From positions 51,924,501 to 51,988,500 of the forward strand of contig NC_092590.1 of NCBI RefSeq assembly GCF_047663525.1: a stretch of 64,000 nt of DNA, written 5' to 3'. This DNA is from Anas platyrhynchos. Taxonomy: Eukaryota; Chordata; Aves; Anseriformes; Anatidae. The notes under the pieces were generated by a model. It searched no databases and was not told the DNA's origin. It saw only the letters and a program-made list of their open reading frames with translations. The translations under genes and the position numbers were made by a program. Position 1 is the stretch's first letter; every line of letters starts with the position of its first letter. Shown in pieces: positions 26,601-37,700 of the stretch.

Positions 26601-27324
26601 TTTACAGAAAAATCGAAGGTGGCCATAGTCTGGCTCATCTAGTGGGGGGCATGTGGCTGAGAGTCTATGGCATATGTGGGAATCACTTTTTGATGGCTTT
26701 GACTCATTGCTAACACCTTCTTGGAATAATCACACACACTGCAGCAGATAGGCTGCTCCCAGAGTACAGGAGAAATGAAAGTGGCTCAGGAGTAAGCTGT
26801 GAGTGTGGGTGAGCTCAAGGTGTTGGAGGAAGGTGAGTCCCTGAACTAGAGCTCTAGAGATAAATGAATGCCTGTTCCCTCACCTCCAGAGCATGCCTTA
26901 TGGTGTCTCCTAACTCTGTCCTATACAACAACCAGATGACACTGCTAGATAGAAATCACGAGTCATCAAACCCTAGTAAAATGCATGTGTTGTACAGCTG
27001 TGCTCTGAGTCAGCCACTTTCTTATCAGGGCTGTATCAGATGCTCCACAAGCATGAAGATGCAGCTGCTTGCTCTCCCTGCTCACATGGGTACATTTCCC
27101 ACTTGGGGTACAGGGATTATGTGTCTCATCAGGTCCAGACAGACATGGTGGCCTGACAATTTGAGAAGGAATCTTAGAAGAGCAAAAGCAATGTGTTACT
27201 TCAGTGTTAACACAGGAACATAGGAAAGTCATTGAACTTGTGCAGGGAATGGCTTCAGCACTGCTGTTGTACTGCATGATATTTAAGGTCTGCTTTGAAG
27301 ATAAAGCTTCGGGTTTCTTTTTCA
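23651..27324. other. Non-coding stretch
   Basis: I see no supported exon or repeat family. A T20 run lies at 24094-24113. The open plus-strand frame at 26051-26371 is the longest here, but it overlaps equally open frames in two other registers and has no splice support. Confidence 0.4.
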
Positions 27325-27362
27325 TTTTTTTTCTTTTTTTCTTTTTTTTTTTTTTTCTTCCC
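27325..27362 (+). repeat. T-rich polypyrimidine tract
   Basis: This is a 38-bp T-rich tract with scattered C and one A. It ends in CTTCCCAG and imitates a splice acceptor. A second T-rich tract follows at about 27430-27459. No exon with a donor could be built after either. Confidence 0.7.
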
Positions 27363-28377
27363 AGAACCAGATGTTCGGAGGGCAATGGGGTATTATCCCC
27401 TAACAGCAAGGAATTTTCTTGTTGGTTGTTTTTCTTTTCTTCTTTTTTTTTTTTTTTTTATTAAAAAAAAGTCTGATATTTACATCAAAACTGAACCAGG
27501 AGAAATATTAGAAGAATGTCATTAAGTTTGTAAAATGAAACACTAAAGAAATACCAGGAGTCAAACTTCAGAGCACTCTTAATACATCTCCATTGAGAGT
27601 GTGCTGAAATAGTAGTGCTTAACCACATGAATGTAAAAGCCTCTCTCCTCCTTGTTTGGAGTGAATGGTCCTTTCTCCAGTAATGTTATAAGTTCTTTTT
27701 GTTCAGTACATATCCCTCTGTATTATGTACTGCATGGTATGTAAGTTCTGCTTTGAAGATAAAACTTATTTTTTTCCCAGCTTATTCGGGTACTTGTCAT
27801 AAGGGCCACTTGGTGTTTCAAGTATTACAGAAGTCTTTATTGAAATAGATATTCCTTATGATGACCTCGTACAAGGGAAGTCAGCCAAAGGAAGGCAAAT
27901 GTCAAAAAATTGGGGGATGGTCTTCTGGCATTGAGGTCTTTTCCATGAATGCTCATGCAACTCGGCAAACAAGCAACACAGTAGCCCAAAGCAACTCAGA
28001 TCAGGTACTTAAAAAAGAAGCAATATGCAATAGTTGACCACTGAAGAGTTTAGTTCAGCTAATCTGGTATTATCTAGGAAGAAATGGAAAGCTATGCTAG
28101 TTTGCTGGTGGATGTTCAAACAAACAAATAAAAACACCATCAAAAAAAAAAAAAAAAGCCCAACTTTTTTCACCTCCAGTTGCCTGCCTCATCTTGTGAA
28201 CTGAATGACTTTCTGCAGAACCTGTATTATCCAAACACTTTCATTCTGTTTCTGTCTACTGTTTTTCTACAGCCGTTCTTTCGTTTGCATTGAATATGGT
28301 AAGGAACTGTATGCTAAAAAAATGCTACACACTCATGTAATTGCAAGGTGGTATCCTGACAAACAAACATGAAGGGA
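27363..28377. other. Non-coding stretch
   Basis: Nothing is recognised except the second T-rich run at about 27430-27459 and an A16 run at 28142-28157. Confidence 0.45.
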
Positions 28378-28442
28378 ACTGCTTTAGTCTTGTAGAGACA
28401 GTCTCACTTTACTGCTTTAGTCTTGTAGAGACAGTCTCACTT
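28378..28442 (+). repeat. 33-bp perfect tandem duplication
   Basis: The unit starting ACTGCTTTAGTCTTGTAGAG is present twice, at 28378-28410 and 28411-28442, identical over 32 bases. The absence of divergence suggests a recent duplication or an assembly-level copy. Because 33 is a multiple of three, the frame continues through both copies, but I see no coding evidence. Confidence 0.95.
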
Positions 28443-29725
28443 CATGCTTTTGCTGACATTGCCAACTTTAAGAACTTAGCCTTACAAGTACTGGTCTTTA
28501 AATTTTGGTCTTTATTTGTTCCCGTGTATAACCTGCCAGTGTGCTTTTAAGAGAATAGTCCTACCCCCAAAGGTTTTGTAACACAGCATCCTACTGGTGT
28601 TTATTTGGTACCTGAACTGTGCCTGAGGCCTTAGAAATTATTATACAGCTCTCTGCCACTTTAAGTAACTTAGTTAGTGGCCACCAGTAATTGCTACCAT
28701 CCACAGGGACCTGAGCAAGGGTGGAGGGAGAGGCCATCCGTCACGGCTCCTTGCAGCAGAGGGATGGAGACACACCAGTGAGCTGGGCTCTGCCCAGCCT
28801 CAGGACGGGGAGATGCTCAGGTAAGCAGTGCTGTTGTACCTGGGTTTTCCTCCTGTTGGTGCCTCTGTTCTTTCCATACTTTTGGCCTGTAAAAAAGGTC
28901 TGTGGAGCACATTTCATGTGTGTGCTCCTGGGTCTTGCTTGGTTTCCACACAGGTGATGTGCCCAAGGCAAAGCTTGCCCAGTGCACACAGTATTTCTGG
29001 GGGTTTGAGAGAATCCTGCTCTGAAACACAGCTGACATGCTGAGCATGTCCCAACTGTGATTTCTCTGAGAGTCTTAAATCAGCCAAGTCACGACACCAA
29101 AAAGCTGACAGAAAAACTACTCCCCTACACCCAAATCCAAGTCCCTCCTTCAAAGCAAGAGGCTTGAGTGTTTTTCCATGAAAATCTTACTAGTGCATGG
29201 TATTTCTTTTAATGTGGGTGAAAAAATGCTTTTCCCTCCCTCAGGCTTTGTTCTTAGAAGTGGCTGAAATATTTGGGCCCAAACTTTTCAAAACTGCGTT
29301 TGAAGCAGATTTTGGGCTTGGTTTCCCTCAGCCCCACTGCCGGTGTTTGTTGTTACTGTCTTAAAGGTGAAAACGGGCAACTGCAATAGGATTGGAAAAG
29401 GATTGGGAAATGTTAAAGACAGGTCAGGCTAATCGTGCAGCCTGTCCTCTATATACACAAAGAACTTAAGGTGTTTATATGTCCCAAAACAGTGCTTGAC
29501 AGCATAAAGCATTTTCATGCAATCCTGTATCTGTGAAATCTACCATAAGTGCTTTTATAGAATGATTTAATGTCAATAACAGTTCCATTTAGTGGCAAAA
29601 ATATTTATATGTTGCGATTGTAACAAGCTTTGTATTATTTGGGGATAGCTGAGAAAGGGCGGTGAGCAGGAGAGGCGAGATCAGATTTTGCCCTGCAAGC
29701 ACAGCAGGGGAAATTGGGCTGCCAA
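28443..29725. other. Non-coding stretch
   Basis: I see no supported gene. The GC-richer patch at 28.7-29.0 kb is open in several frames without splice signals. Confidence 0.45.
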
Positions 29726-29756
29726 ATCCCCAAATTTTGCAGATCCCCAAATTTTG
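29726..29756 (+). repeat. 14-bp near-tandem repeat
   Basis: ATCCCCAAATTTTG occurs at 29726-29739 and again at 29743-29756, with a period of 17. It sits in a GC-richer segment (29.64-30.0 kb) of unknown nature. Confidence 0.9.
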
Positions 29757-30306
29757 GTAAAGGAGGGGACCTTCTGTCCAGCCCAGCATGGAAGTTTGTA
29801 GAAAAGAGTCTGATGGAGTAGCCCAGGAGAGGTGGAAAGCCCCAGCTCGATGAAGGTGTGCTCATAGCTTTGCCCCAGGAGGCGGTGATGGCACTGCACT
29901 CCCTTCAGCGAAGGCACGGCAAGCAAGGCTCAAATCAGTCGAGATGTGCAGCAGCTCCACTGACTCACAGCTCAGGACCTAAAAGGCTGGAGGCTTGGAC
30001 TGGGAGCACCGCCTTAAGTTGAAAGGAAGATGCCTTCTAATTTGAAGTGATGGCGAGCATCATAATTTTTCAAGGAAGATGTAATGAAGTAGCTAACGCT
30101 GCACTGCAGCATACCTAGTCTGTGCCTTCTCTCCAATGTTTTTTTTCATCATTCTGTCAACAGGATGCGTTTTGTGGCTGCTCTTCATTTACACATACAA
30201 AAGGGCAGTTTATACTCTTCGCATAGGACTGCCCCAACTTGATAGTGTTGGTTGCATGCAGAAAGATTTGGATAGTAAATAACTGGATATGTTCATACTA
30301 GGTAGC
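29757..30306. other. Non-coding stretch
   Basis: Nothing is recognised. Minus-strand open frames at 29589-29926 lack any family signature. Confidence 0.4.
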
Positions 30307-30330
30307 AAAAAAAAAAAAAAAAAAAAAAAA
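30307..30330 (+). repeat. A24 homopolymer
   Basis: There are 24 consecutive A residues. No retroposon body was recognised upstream. Confidence 0.9.
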
Positions 30331-31465
30331 TTGTTTTCCCTGCTGGATTTCATTTAGTTGGTCACAGTGTCACAGAGGACTAATTCTGCCATTTTCTGGA
30401 GGCCCAGTTGTGTTATTGTTGTGTGTGTCGTCTGGTTTTATCGGTTGAATACGGCATCCTGTCACATAACATGAAATGATGTGACTGGTAAGGTCCGACT
30501 GGGTGCTCTGGGAACCCTGAGCTGAGATGTCAGCTTTAATGCATCTACAAACACCTTTGGTGTGTATTTGTTCATCCTCACCACTCCCTGTGCTTAGTGT
30601 GCTAGGAAGATCCTGCTCTTGCTGTGATTGTTCTGGAAAACAGTTCATTCATTCACTGCCCATAACGTGGGCCACGTCTCTTGAGTTGTTATGTCCAGAG
30701 GGAAAAACACCTTCTGAAGAGATCAGCATCTTCTGTAAGCAGGCAAAGAGATATCCTGAGTCTTTTTCTTTAGAATGTCTTTTGCATTTGCCTTTTATGG
30801 AAGATTTCAAGTATTTAAGTCCTGACTTTGCTGGCCCTGATTCATGGCCAGGGTCCACCCAAGTTTGGACCCAGGGTCCACCTCCTGGAGGCCCTGGCTT
30901 CCCAAAGACCAAAGGTTGGGAGACCTTTGCCTCCATGCCAGATAGCACATCTCCCCCAGTGCTAATGGGGAAGGTTAATATTAACCAGGAATGTACAAGC
31001 AGCTCCCGTGTGAGCCATGGCTAGAGGCCCATGATAAAAGACATAACAGGCTGCAGGTCAGCTGAAGCTGCCAACAAACCTCCTGAGCAGGAAGAAAACA
31101 CTTAGAGCTGTCAAACCACTTAAAGGTGTGATCCCGCTCTGGGGGCTGGGATCCTTTTCTTTTTCACTTTTTATTTCATCTAGTTTCAGGGAATTCAAGC
31201 TGCCAACTGTAGGTTCCTCTTGTGCTCCTAATCTGAGCAGTGACTGGAATTTTTTGAGGATGGAGGCTGCAGTGTGACCGAGAAGTGATGGCATACTGGT
31301 CTCGTCTCCAGGGCCAACTCTCTCTTTGCTCCCAGGTTGGGCCAAGTCACTTGAACCCTGTGCAGCCTCACTGCAGCACGACTGAAAACTTGTTTTTCAG
31401 ATTGAGAGTCTCCTCAATGAAGACTAAAATTTATAAAATCCAGGAATTATACTACATTATCTTAT
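30331..31465. other. Non-coding stretch
   Basis: The longest open plus-strand frame (30527-31024) includes low-complexity proline/glycine-type sequence. This arises from a segment that repeats GGGTCCACC at about 30850 and 30873. I see no family motif and no splice pair, so no gene is called. Confidence 0.4.
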
Positions 31466-31610
31466 AGTCTCCATCCCTGTAGGTATTTAAGAGATGTGTA
31501 GACTTGGCACTAAATGACCTGGTTTAGTGGTAAGACTGAGTAGGTCAGGTTGATGGTTGGACTTGATGATCTTGGAGGTCTTTTCCAACCTAGATGATTC
31601 TATGATTCTT
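31466..31610 (+). mobile_element. CR1 LINE 3' end fragment
   Basis: From TCTCCATCCCTGTAGGTATT onward the sequence follows the familiar CR1 3' region. It includes GATGATCTTGGAGGTC and TTTTCCAACCTAGATGATTC, and ends in ATTCTATG octamers at about 31596-31608. It is a 5'-truncated plus-strand copy with moderate divergence, so probably old. It has no coding capacity. Confidence 0.85.
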
Positions 31611-34600
31611 TCTTTCCTTTTCTACAATATTTGATTTATTTTCTGTGTTTGAATTGCTGTTGGGGATATCTTGGCTCCCCTGACTTTTGAGTACTGCCCA
31701 CTGCAGTAATACCAAGATATTGCCATTTGGGTGTAGATATTCTAAAGTTTTGTTCAGACAGGCATTGTTTTAGTAAGTTTTCCTATTTCTACATGTCTTA
31801 ACACAGGAAGAAAGGAAACATTTACACTTTTTTTTTTTTAATAGGAAAAAGTGATGGCAAAACCAAATCTTGGCAGGAGAAGTAGGGATAGGTGTGCGAG
31901 CTAAAATTTCTTTTAGCTCTCTTTATATTGGCTGCTTGTCAAGTTGACTTGTTTCCATTTACAGTTGAGTCTGGTGATGGAAATTTATATGTATATATAT
32001 GTTTATATATGTAGGTACACAGACACGCACATATTTTTTCACAAATATTATGCTCTCACTGTGAAGATATCCTCAGTAGAAAACAAAAATACAGCTGCAG
32101 CAGACCCTAGTAGATAGTGTTGTGGAGGATGGTTGTTTTGTTTTTGCAACGCACAACGTTGGATTGTGCCTGAGTGCTGAACAGACTTGTTGGGTCCATT
32201 TGTATTTAATCTTCTTTGTATTTGTTGTATTTGTTATATACCAAGGAAACTGTAAGAGCACATTAAGATAAGCATTCAGTACACGAGGAAAAACAGCAGC
32301 TAAAACAGTTTTTCCTGAAATTGTCCAGGTCTGTCTCTGGAGTTATTTCACTCTGAGCCATATGTCTAAGACTCATTGCCTCCTGAGGAAGGAGGTCCTG
32401 GGGTGAGCTGGGCCCATCTGGTGCCCTCCTGCTGCTCTCACCAGCTCTGGGCACCAGAGCCCTGCTGTCCCAGGCACTTGGGGAAACAAAGGAGGTGTTG
32501 ACTGTCCTTCAGAGCATTTTTTTTTTTTTATGGGAGCTCAGCCATATCAAGCTGTTGTGTGGGTACTTTCACTGACTCTTCCAGGTAAAGTTCCTCTCTA
32601 AGCCCTTCCTTGCCTGAGGGGGCAATTAAATGAGTTTGGAAGTTAGGTGAAAATTGGAATATTGCAATGAAAAGCAGAACGATTACATAGATTTTGTACT
32701 TTCTGTTCTAGCAGCGTTTTGCTGTACCAGGCTGAAAGTCAGTCTCTTTTTTGGTCTCAGTTCCCCTGCACAATAGAAACAGCACCTGTAACCCTTATGG
32801 TACACTGAGGTCTTTGGATCAAAATAAGTCCTTAATCAGTGAAGGAGTTTGTGCAAATGTAGCTCTCCTTCTTGCGTGGGACATAACTGCTGGTATCCAC
32901 TCACATTTCCAATACTTTGCATGCATAGTTATGGATTCTTGTACTTTGCCAAGCCTCCTAAAATGGGGAATTTGACGTTTAGAAGGTTTAAGTGTTTCCT
33001 GAAAGGGAAGTCTGAACTGTGTGGACTGCAATATTTGAAATTCAAATTCAGCCCTTGTTCTGGCCAAGAAAATCTTCCAGCCAAAGCACTGCTGCAGTAT
33101 CACTGGATAGATCAGCAAATAAACAACACCATGGAAGCCTCTGATGATAAAAGGTGCAGAAGATCAGCATTTCTGAACGGTCCAGAAACTATTCAGAAAT
33201 TAATTTTGTTGGGAGAAAAGTTCTTTTGTTGTTGCTGTTCCTTTTTTTTTTTTTTTTTTTCCCTAATAAGTCATAAACAGTAAAATAAGAGCCAAAATTT
33301 GTTATTTATATAACAACAATTTATATATTTCTTTCACCATCTATTTCAAAGACCCGAACTGCTTGTGATGGAGTGTGTGAGGCAGGTCTGTGCTAGGAGA
33401 CAAGTCATCACAGCTCTGTGCCACTGGTGGGTGACAGAGGTGGCTCTGGTCCCGCTCAGCTCTTGCAGACTGCCTGGGACCTCAGGTGTTCTCCACGGCT
33501 CCATGGTTCAACAGCAAAATGTCCTGTGTGCTGGCAAAGACAAAAAGCCACCATCTGGAGAGCTAATGAACTGGAGAGGGAAGGAACAACACTGTACATA
33601 GAGACAGCATTTGTTAGCGCAGAGCAAGGACTGGTGTTTATAACACACGTGATGGATACGAAGCATCTTGTGTGCCTGTTTCTATACTGTAAACGACTGC
33701 CCACTTAGCCTCAGCCTATTAGTCTAACAAGGATACTTTAACGACTTTTTCAGCTCTGTTTCTGTCATGATGATGTTGGCAAGGCACCCCAGGATGTGTG
33801 CCTGGCCCCTCCAGGCTCCTTGCTGCTGCTCCCCAGGGCACCTCCTTTTGCCAGCAGCTAGCTACAAGGTCATGTTCCCTGCTGTCAAATCCTGGACTGG
33901 ACATTTTGATCCACAACCACAGTTTCTGGGATGGACAACAGACACTTGGGACAATGAAGAATTATTCTTCTAGACCTAAAATAGGTTGTGTCACTGGCTC
34001 AGACGTGGAGTTTGGGTTGCAGAGGGAAGGTCACCCCATCTCCCTGGTCGTTGCAGTGGCCTCTGCAAAGCCATGGGTCAGGTTGGTGTTTGCTTTGACA
34101 CCTTGTGATAGGACAGTCTTGCTTAGAGGCCACAGTTCTTGGTGACCATCCCCAGCAAGGAGAGTCCTTCAGCATCCTGCCCTGGGGTCTGGAAGGTGAG
34201 AGAGAAGTACAAGGTGTTCCTGAGAGCCCAGACGGTGCAAGCCCAAGCTATTGATGCTTGCTGTATCTTCGAAGCTGGCTGGAGGGACAGGACATTAAAA
34301 CTACAAAGGGTCCTTTCTTATCTGCAGAATAATTTGTAAAGGCACACCAACATGTAAGCTCAATCTACATGCAGAAGTTTTCAGTAATTAGCCTTGAAAG
34401 CTTTATGATTGCTTGGCTTGATTTTCAGCCTTTCATCTATCTACATTGAAACAACAGCCTAATCTGTGTCCTCTGTTTTCCTTTGGCTAATAGGAAGAAG
34501 CCAAAGAACGTATCTATCAAAAATATGAGCAAAAAGAGGGCAGAGGAGAGAAAAGACTTATTTTAAGTGCTATTTTTTATTTCTGTCCCCACAGAGGTGT

Positions 34601-36779
34601 GTGGGACTCCCAAGAGTAACTGTGATTCATCACGGTAGCTCAGCAACTTTTGGGTTCTGCCAGCCTCTGAATTCAGAGGGAACCCAGGGTGCTGGGGTTG
34701 CTTAAATTAAGGGTTGCATCCCTCAATGTATGTGGCATCACACTGTCTCTGGGGCTCTTGTGTTAAATTACATGTCAGTGCAGTCAAGAACAAAGTCCCT
34801 TAATATGTCTGCATATTAACTGCCATTAGACTGTGAAGGGAATGGAAAAGAGGGACGGAAGGAGCTAATCTCATCTCATCTCTACAGAGTATGAACAAAA
34901 TCTTCACGCTGTTGGCTGTGCCTTTGAGTCTCTGCCTTGCCAAAGCCCATTGCCAGCTCAACTGTAGCATACAATCTGCCAGAGGGAAACAGCTATTCAG
35001 GTATCTCTGTTCCCATAATTGCTGTTCCCACTCATCCGATAGCTTGCCCTGTTATCTACAGCATATGGTATGGCACCACAATAGGATGCTTAATTCAGCT
35101 TTAATGCGACTTCAGTGGAAGGTCAGGGATCTATTTTTGAACATCCTGCTAAGTCACACTACACTGAAAATTGGACTGTGTGTGAAGGCACAGACACATA
35201 TAATCATAGCAAGGCTCTGAGTGTTCCTCTGGTGTTCCTTAGACTGGGTTACATTGAATTTGGCTTGGCTAGTTGGAAAATTTTTGGCATTCAAGTTAAG
35301 TTTCCTGTAACTTCTCTTAAACTTGTTGCAGTCTCAAAATCCGTGTTCTAGAACTGTCACCTCCCAGTATGATTTTTTTCCTCTTATGGTACAATATTAC
35401 TGTACTATGTAGAGCAACAAGCTAAACAACAACAAAAATAAATAATAATAATAAAGTTACCAGAATATAAAACTAGATTTTTATTATTTTATCTAATGCT
35501 TTATATTTGTGAGCTATATCTAAAAGGGCAGAATGCTGCAAAATATTTTATTCTAAATATTTACTAATTATATCAACTGAATTCTACTAACTACTGATAA
35601 ATACACAATATATCTCACCTATGTAAGCAGTGGTACAAAAAAATGATGCTAATCTGGAAAGAAATACACTTGGACTAGAAAAATAACACACATCTAGATG
35701 TGTTGGTCATCCAGAAAGCATCCTCTCCTTCCTGTTTTGAAGATAGCTTCATACTTCCTGTGAGTAGTTGAGTTATTATTTTTAGTTGGGACAGAAAATT
35801 GGTTTCTCTCAACGCTCTGAAAGTTAAACATCTGCCTCAGTAAGTTAGAACAGGTGATAATGTGTTTCCTATGCTCGTACTAATCCATTGATATTAAGTG
35901 GAAGTATATGATATATCTACAGCAAGTCTGACACCTCTGCTTTGGCCAGCATAAGGACAGAGCCAGGTTTTCAGCCTCTTAAAAAAAAATAAATAAATAA
36001 AATACTGTGTCTTTAGTTAATTATTCAAAAATGCAGTAGCCTTTCCTGGGTGCAAGAATATGAAACCTGTCGTGAGTCAGACCAGATTTTTTATGGTTCA
36101 GTTTGTGAGAGCAATTAGATGACACAAGCTGAACTGCCATTCCATTAAGTCCTGGAAGAAGGGGACAAGATATCATCATCCAAACCCAGAACCTGGCTTT
36201 TGCTCTGGAAACATTCCCAAAATGCTAAACTAACTTCTGGAGAAATGTAGCTGGAAGAGTAGATGTGAATATAAGCCTCTGAAAGACGTCGTTGTGGCAT
36301 GAGCTCTGGGGCTGTGACTGCCAGCAGTTGTCATCCTCTGAGAAAGCAATCCCCTCACTTGCAAAGCAACCTCAGTGGAAGGATTGTTTGCTGAGACTTC
36401 CAAAGCTATATCAAAACACCATTTCCATGTCCTGATCTTCTAGAATGGATCGTAATCTGGTCCCGCTCTCCCTCAATAATTTTTATTTGGCAAAAACTTT
36501 TCCAGGAATCATGTTCATCTGCTCAGAGTACCACCTCTGTATTTGAGAAGGAAAGAAAACTAGAACCCAGAACTCAAGCCTCTGAAGGTGGACTATTCAA
36601 AACCATTTATGCCTCAGATCTGAATCGAGGATTTACGTCCCCAGCCTGCAATCACGCAAAACTTCATTTTTTAACCCTGATCTCTGCATTATTTGCAGTC
36701 AGAGGCTTGGACAGGAAGACTTTGTACAGGCTGGGACAGAGGCTTTCAGTACATCGTGTGCATACAAACTGTGGTCTTT
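31611..36779. other. Non-coding stretch
   Basis: I see no supported exon or RNA gene. Slippage tracts occur at 32516-32530 (T-rich), 33241-33260 (T-rich), 35426-35452 (AAT-type) and 35980-36003 (AAAT-type). GC-richer segments at 32.38-32.47, 33.4-33.6 and 33.8-34.3 kb are open in several frames but show no acceptor/donor pairs. Confidence 0.4.
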
Positions 36780-37200
36780 TTGGGGCAGCGGCGATCAGCC
36801 CCGTCCCACTGCTGAGAAGAAATGGATTGTCACGGTTTGTTCCAGTCTGTTTTGTGTTTTCTATTTAACTTGCTGCCTCTCTGAGGCCACGACAGGACAC
36901 TCTGTGTCCGTGCCAGGCACCGTGGCTCCTGCCCCCAGCCCCAGGGATGCAGGAAGGCCAGCGGGATCACAGACGGCGCAGATGGCCGGGCTCCAAGGTG
37001 CGCATTTCCTGCGAGAGTGCTCAGCTGGGAGTGCTGAAAACCAGCTGGAAAACCAGGTTAGTGTTTGGATTACGCAGTGGAGTCCAGCATGAGGCTTCTT
37101 CACTGGGGCCTGGGCTGCAAAGAGGAGTCAGGAGGAGTTCAGCAGCATGAGCGGCTGATCCCTCCGCCCTGACAAGCTGCTGCTCCTTCGCAGAAGGTTT
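36780..37200 (+). promoter_or_regulatory. CpG-rich patch, candidate promoter
   Basis: I count roughly 18 CpG dinucleotides in about 420 bases, with GC content well above the window average. By hand estimate the observed/expected CpG ratio is only a little over 0.5, so this is a borderline island. A TATA-like CTATTTAA lies near 36861. An ATG followed by an excellent donor lies inside the patch (next entry). It is a reasonable place for a transcription start, but orientation and activity are inferred. Confidence 0.3.
36982..37056 (+). CDS. Candidate first coding exon of unknown small gene
   Basis: The frame begins MAGLQGAHFLRECSAGS and is open for 25 codons. It ends at CCAG followed by GTTAGT, a near-consensus donor, in phase 0. 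The ATG lies in CAGATGG, with G at +4 but C at -3, so the start context is moderate. It sits inside the CpG-rich patch at 36780-37200, where a first exon would be expected. There is no signal peptide or recognised domain. The next phase-0 exon-like segment downstream is at 44630, after an intron of 7573 bases. Splice consensus and open frame are what the sequence shows; that it is a gene is inference. Confidence 0.25.
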
Positions 37201-37595
37201 TTCGATTTATTTATTTATTTAGAGCATGTGTATGGAGGAGATTTCTCTTCCTCCTGCCCCACTTATTCATAGATCTGTGCTGTCACTTTCTGGAGCTCCA
37301 TGTCAACATGGACAGACAGCTCATGGCAGCTGGAGAGGTGTCGGCCAGCTACAGCAGCACTCCAGAAGCACAGGCAGCACAACCTCCCTGTATGGTGCCA
37401 AGCAGAAAGACCACCCTCTTGCCACGATGAGGGAATGGGCAACTCCTGGAGGCAGAGGATTTGCTAGGCCTGAAACATCCCCAGAGCCCAAGGAGCCTGG
37501 TGTTTAGAAACATGGTTTTAGGGCTATTTTAACTTCGGTTGACTGTTTCCACCAGACTTTCTGAGGAAAACACATTTTGTGATAAAGATCAAGCA
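37057..37595. other. Candidate intron sequence
   Basis: This would be the start of intron 1 in the three-exon model. It holds an (ATTT)n-type run near 37207-37221 and otherwise nothing recognised. Confidence 0.35.
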
Positions 37596-37700
37596 TGGAA
37601 TCACAGCGTGGCTTACTGGAAGGGGCCTCTGGAGGTCCCCTGGTCCAACCCGTGGTTGTTCAAATAGGACCACCTAAAGCAGGCCGCCCAGCTAAGTGAA
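37596..37700 (-). mobile_element. CR1 LINE fragment, minus strand
   Basis: GGAATCACAGCGTGGCTTAC followed by GGAGGTCCCCTGGTCCAACC matches the reverse complement of the CR1 3' end, where bird copies read GGTTGGACCA-type sequence before the tail. Weaker similarity may continue to about 37910. The octamer tail is reduced to one degenerate unit. Confidence 0.65.

Noticed and set aside
27325..27464. Acceptor-like T tract ending CTTCCCAG
   Set aside because: No donor or stable open frame follows, so it is a simple repeat.
30527..31024. 165-codon open frame on the plus strand
   Set aside because: The composition is driven by a local GGGTCCACC duplication and GC-rich sequence. No initiation context, splice support or domain is visible.
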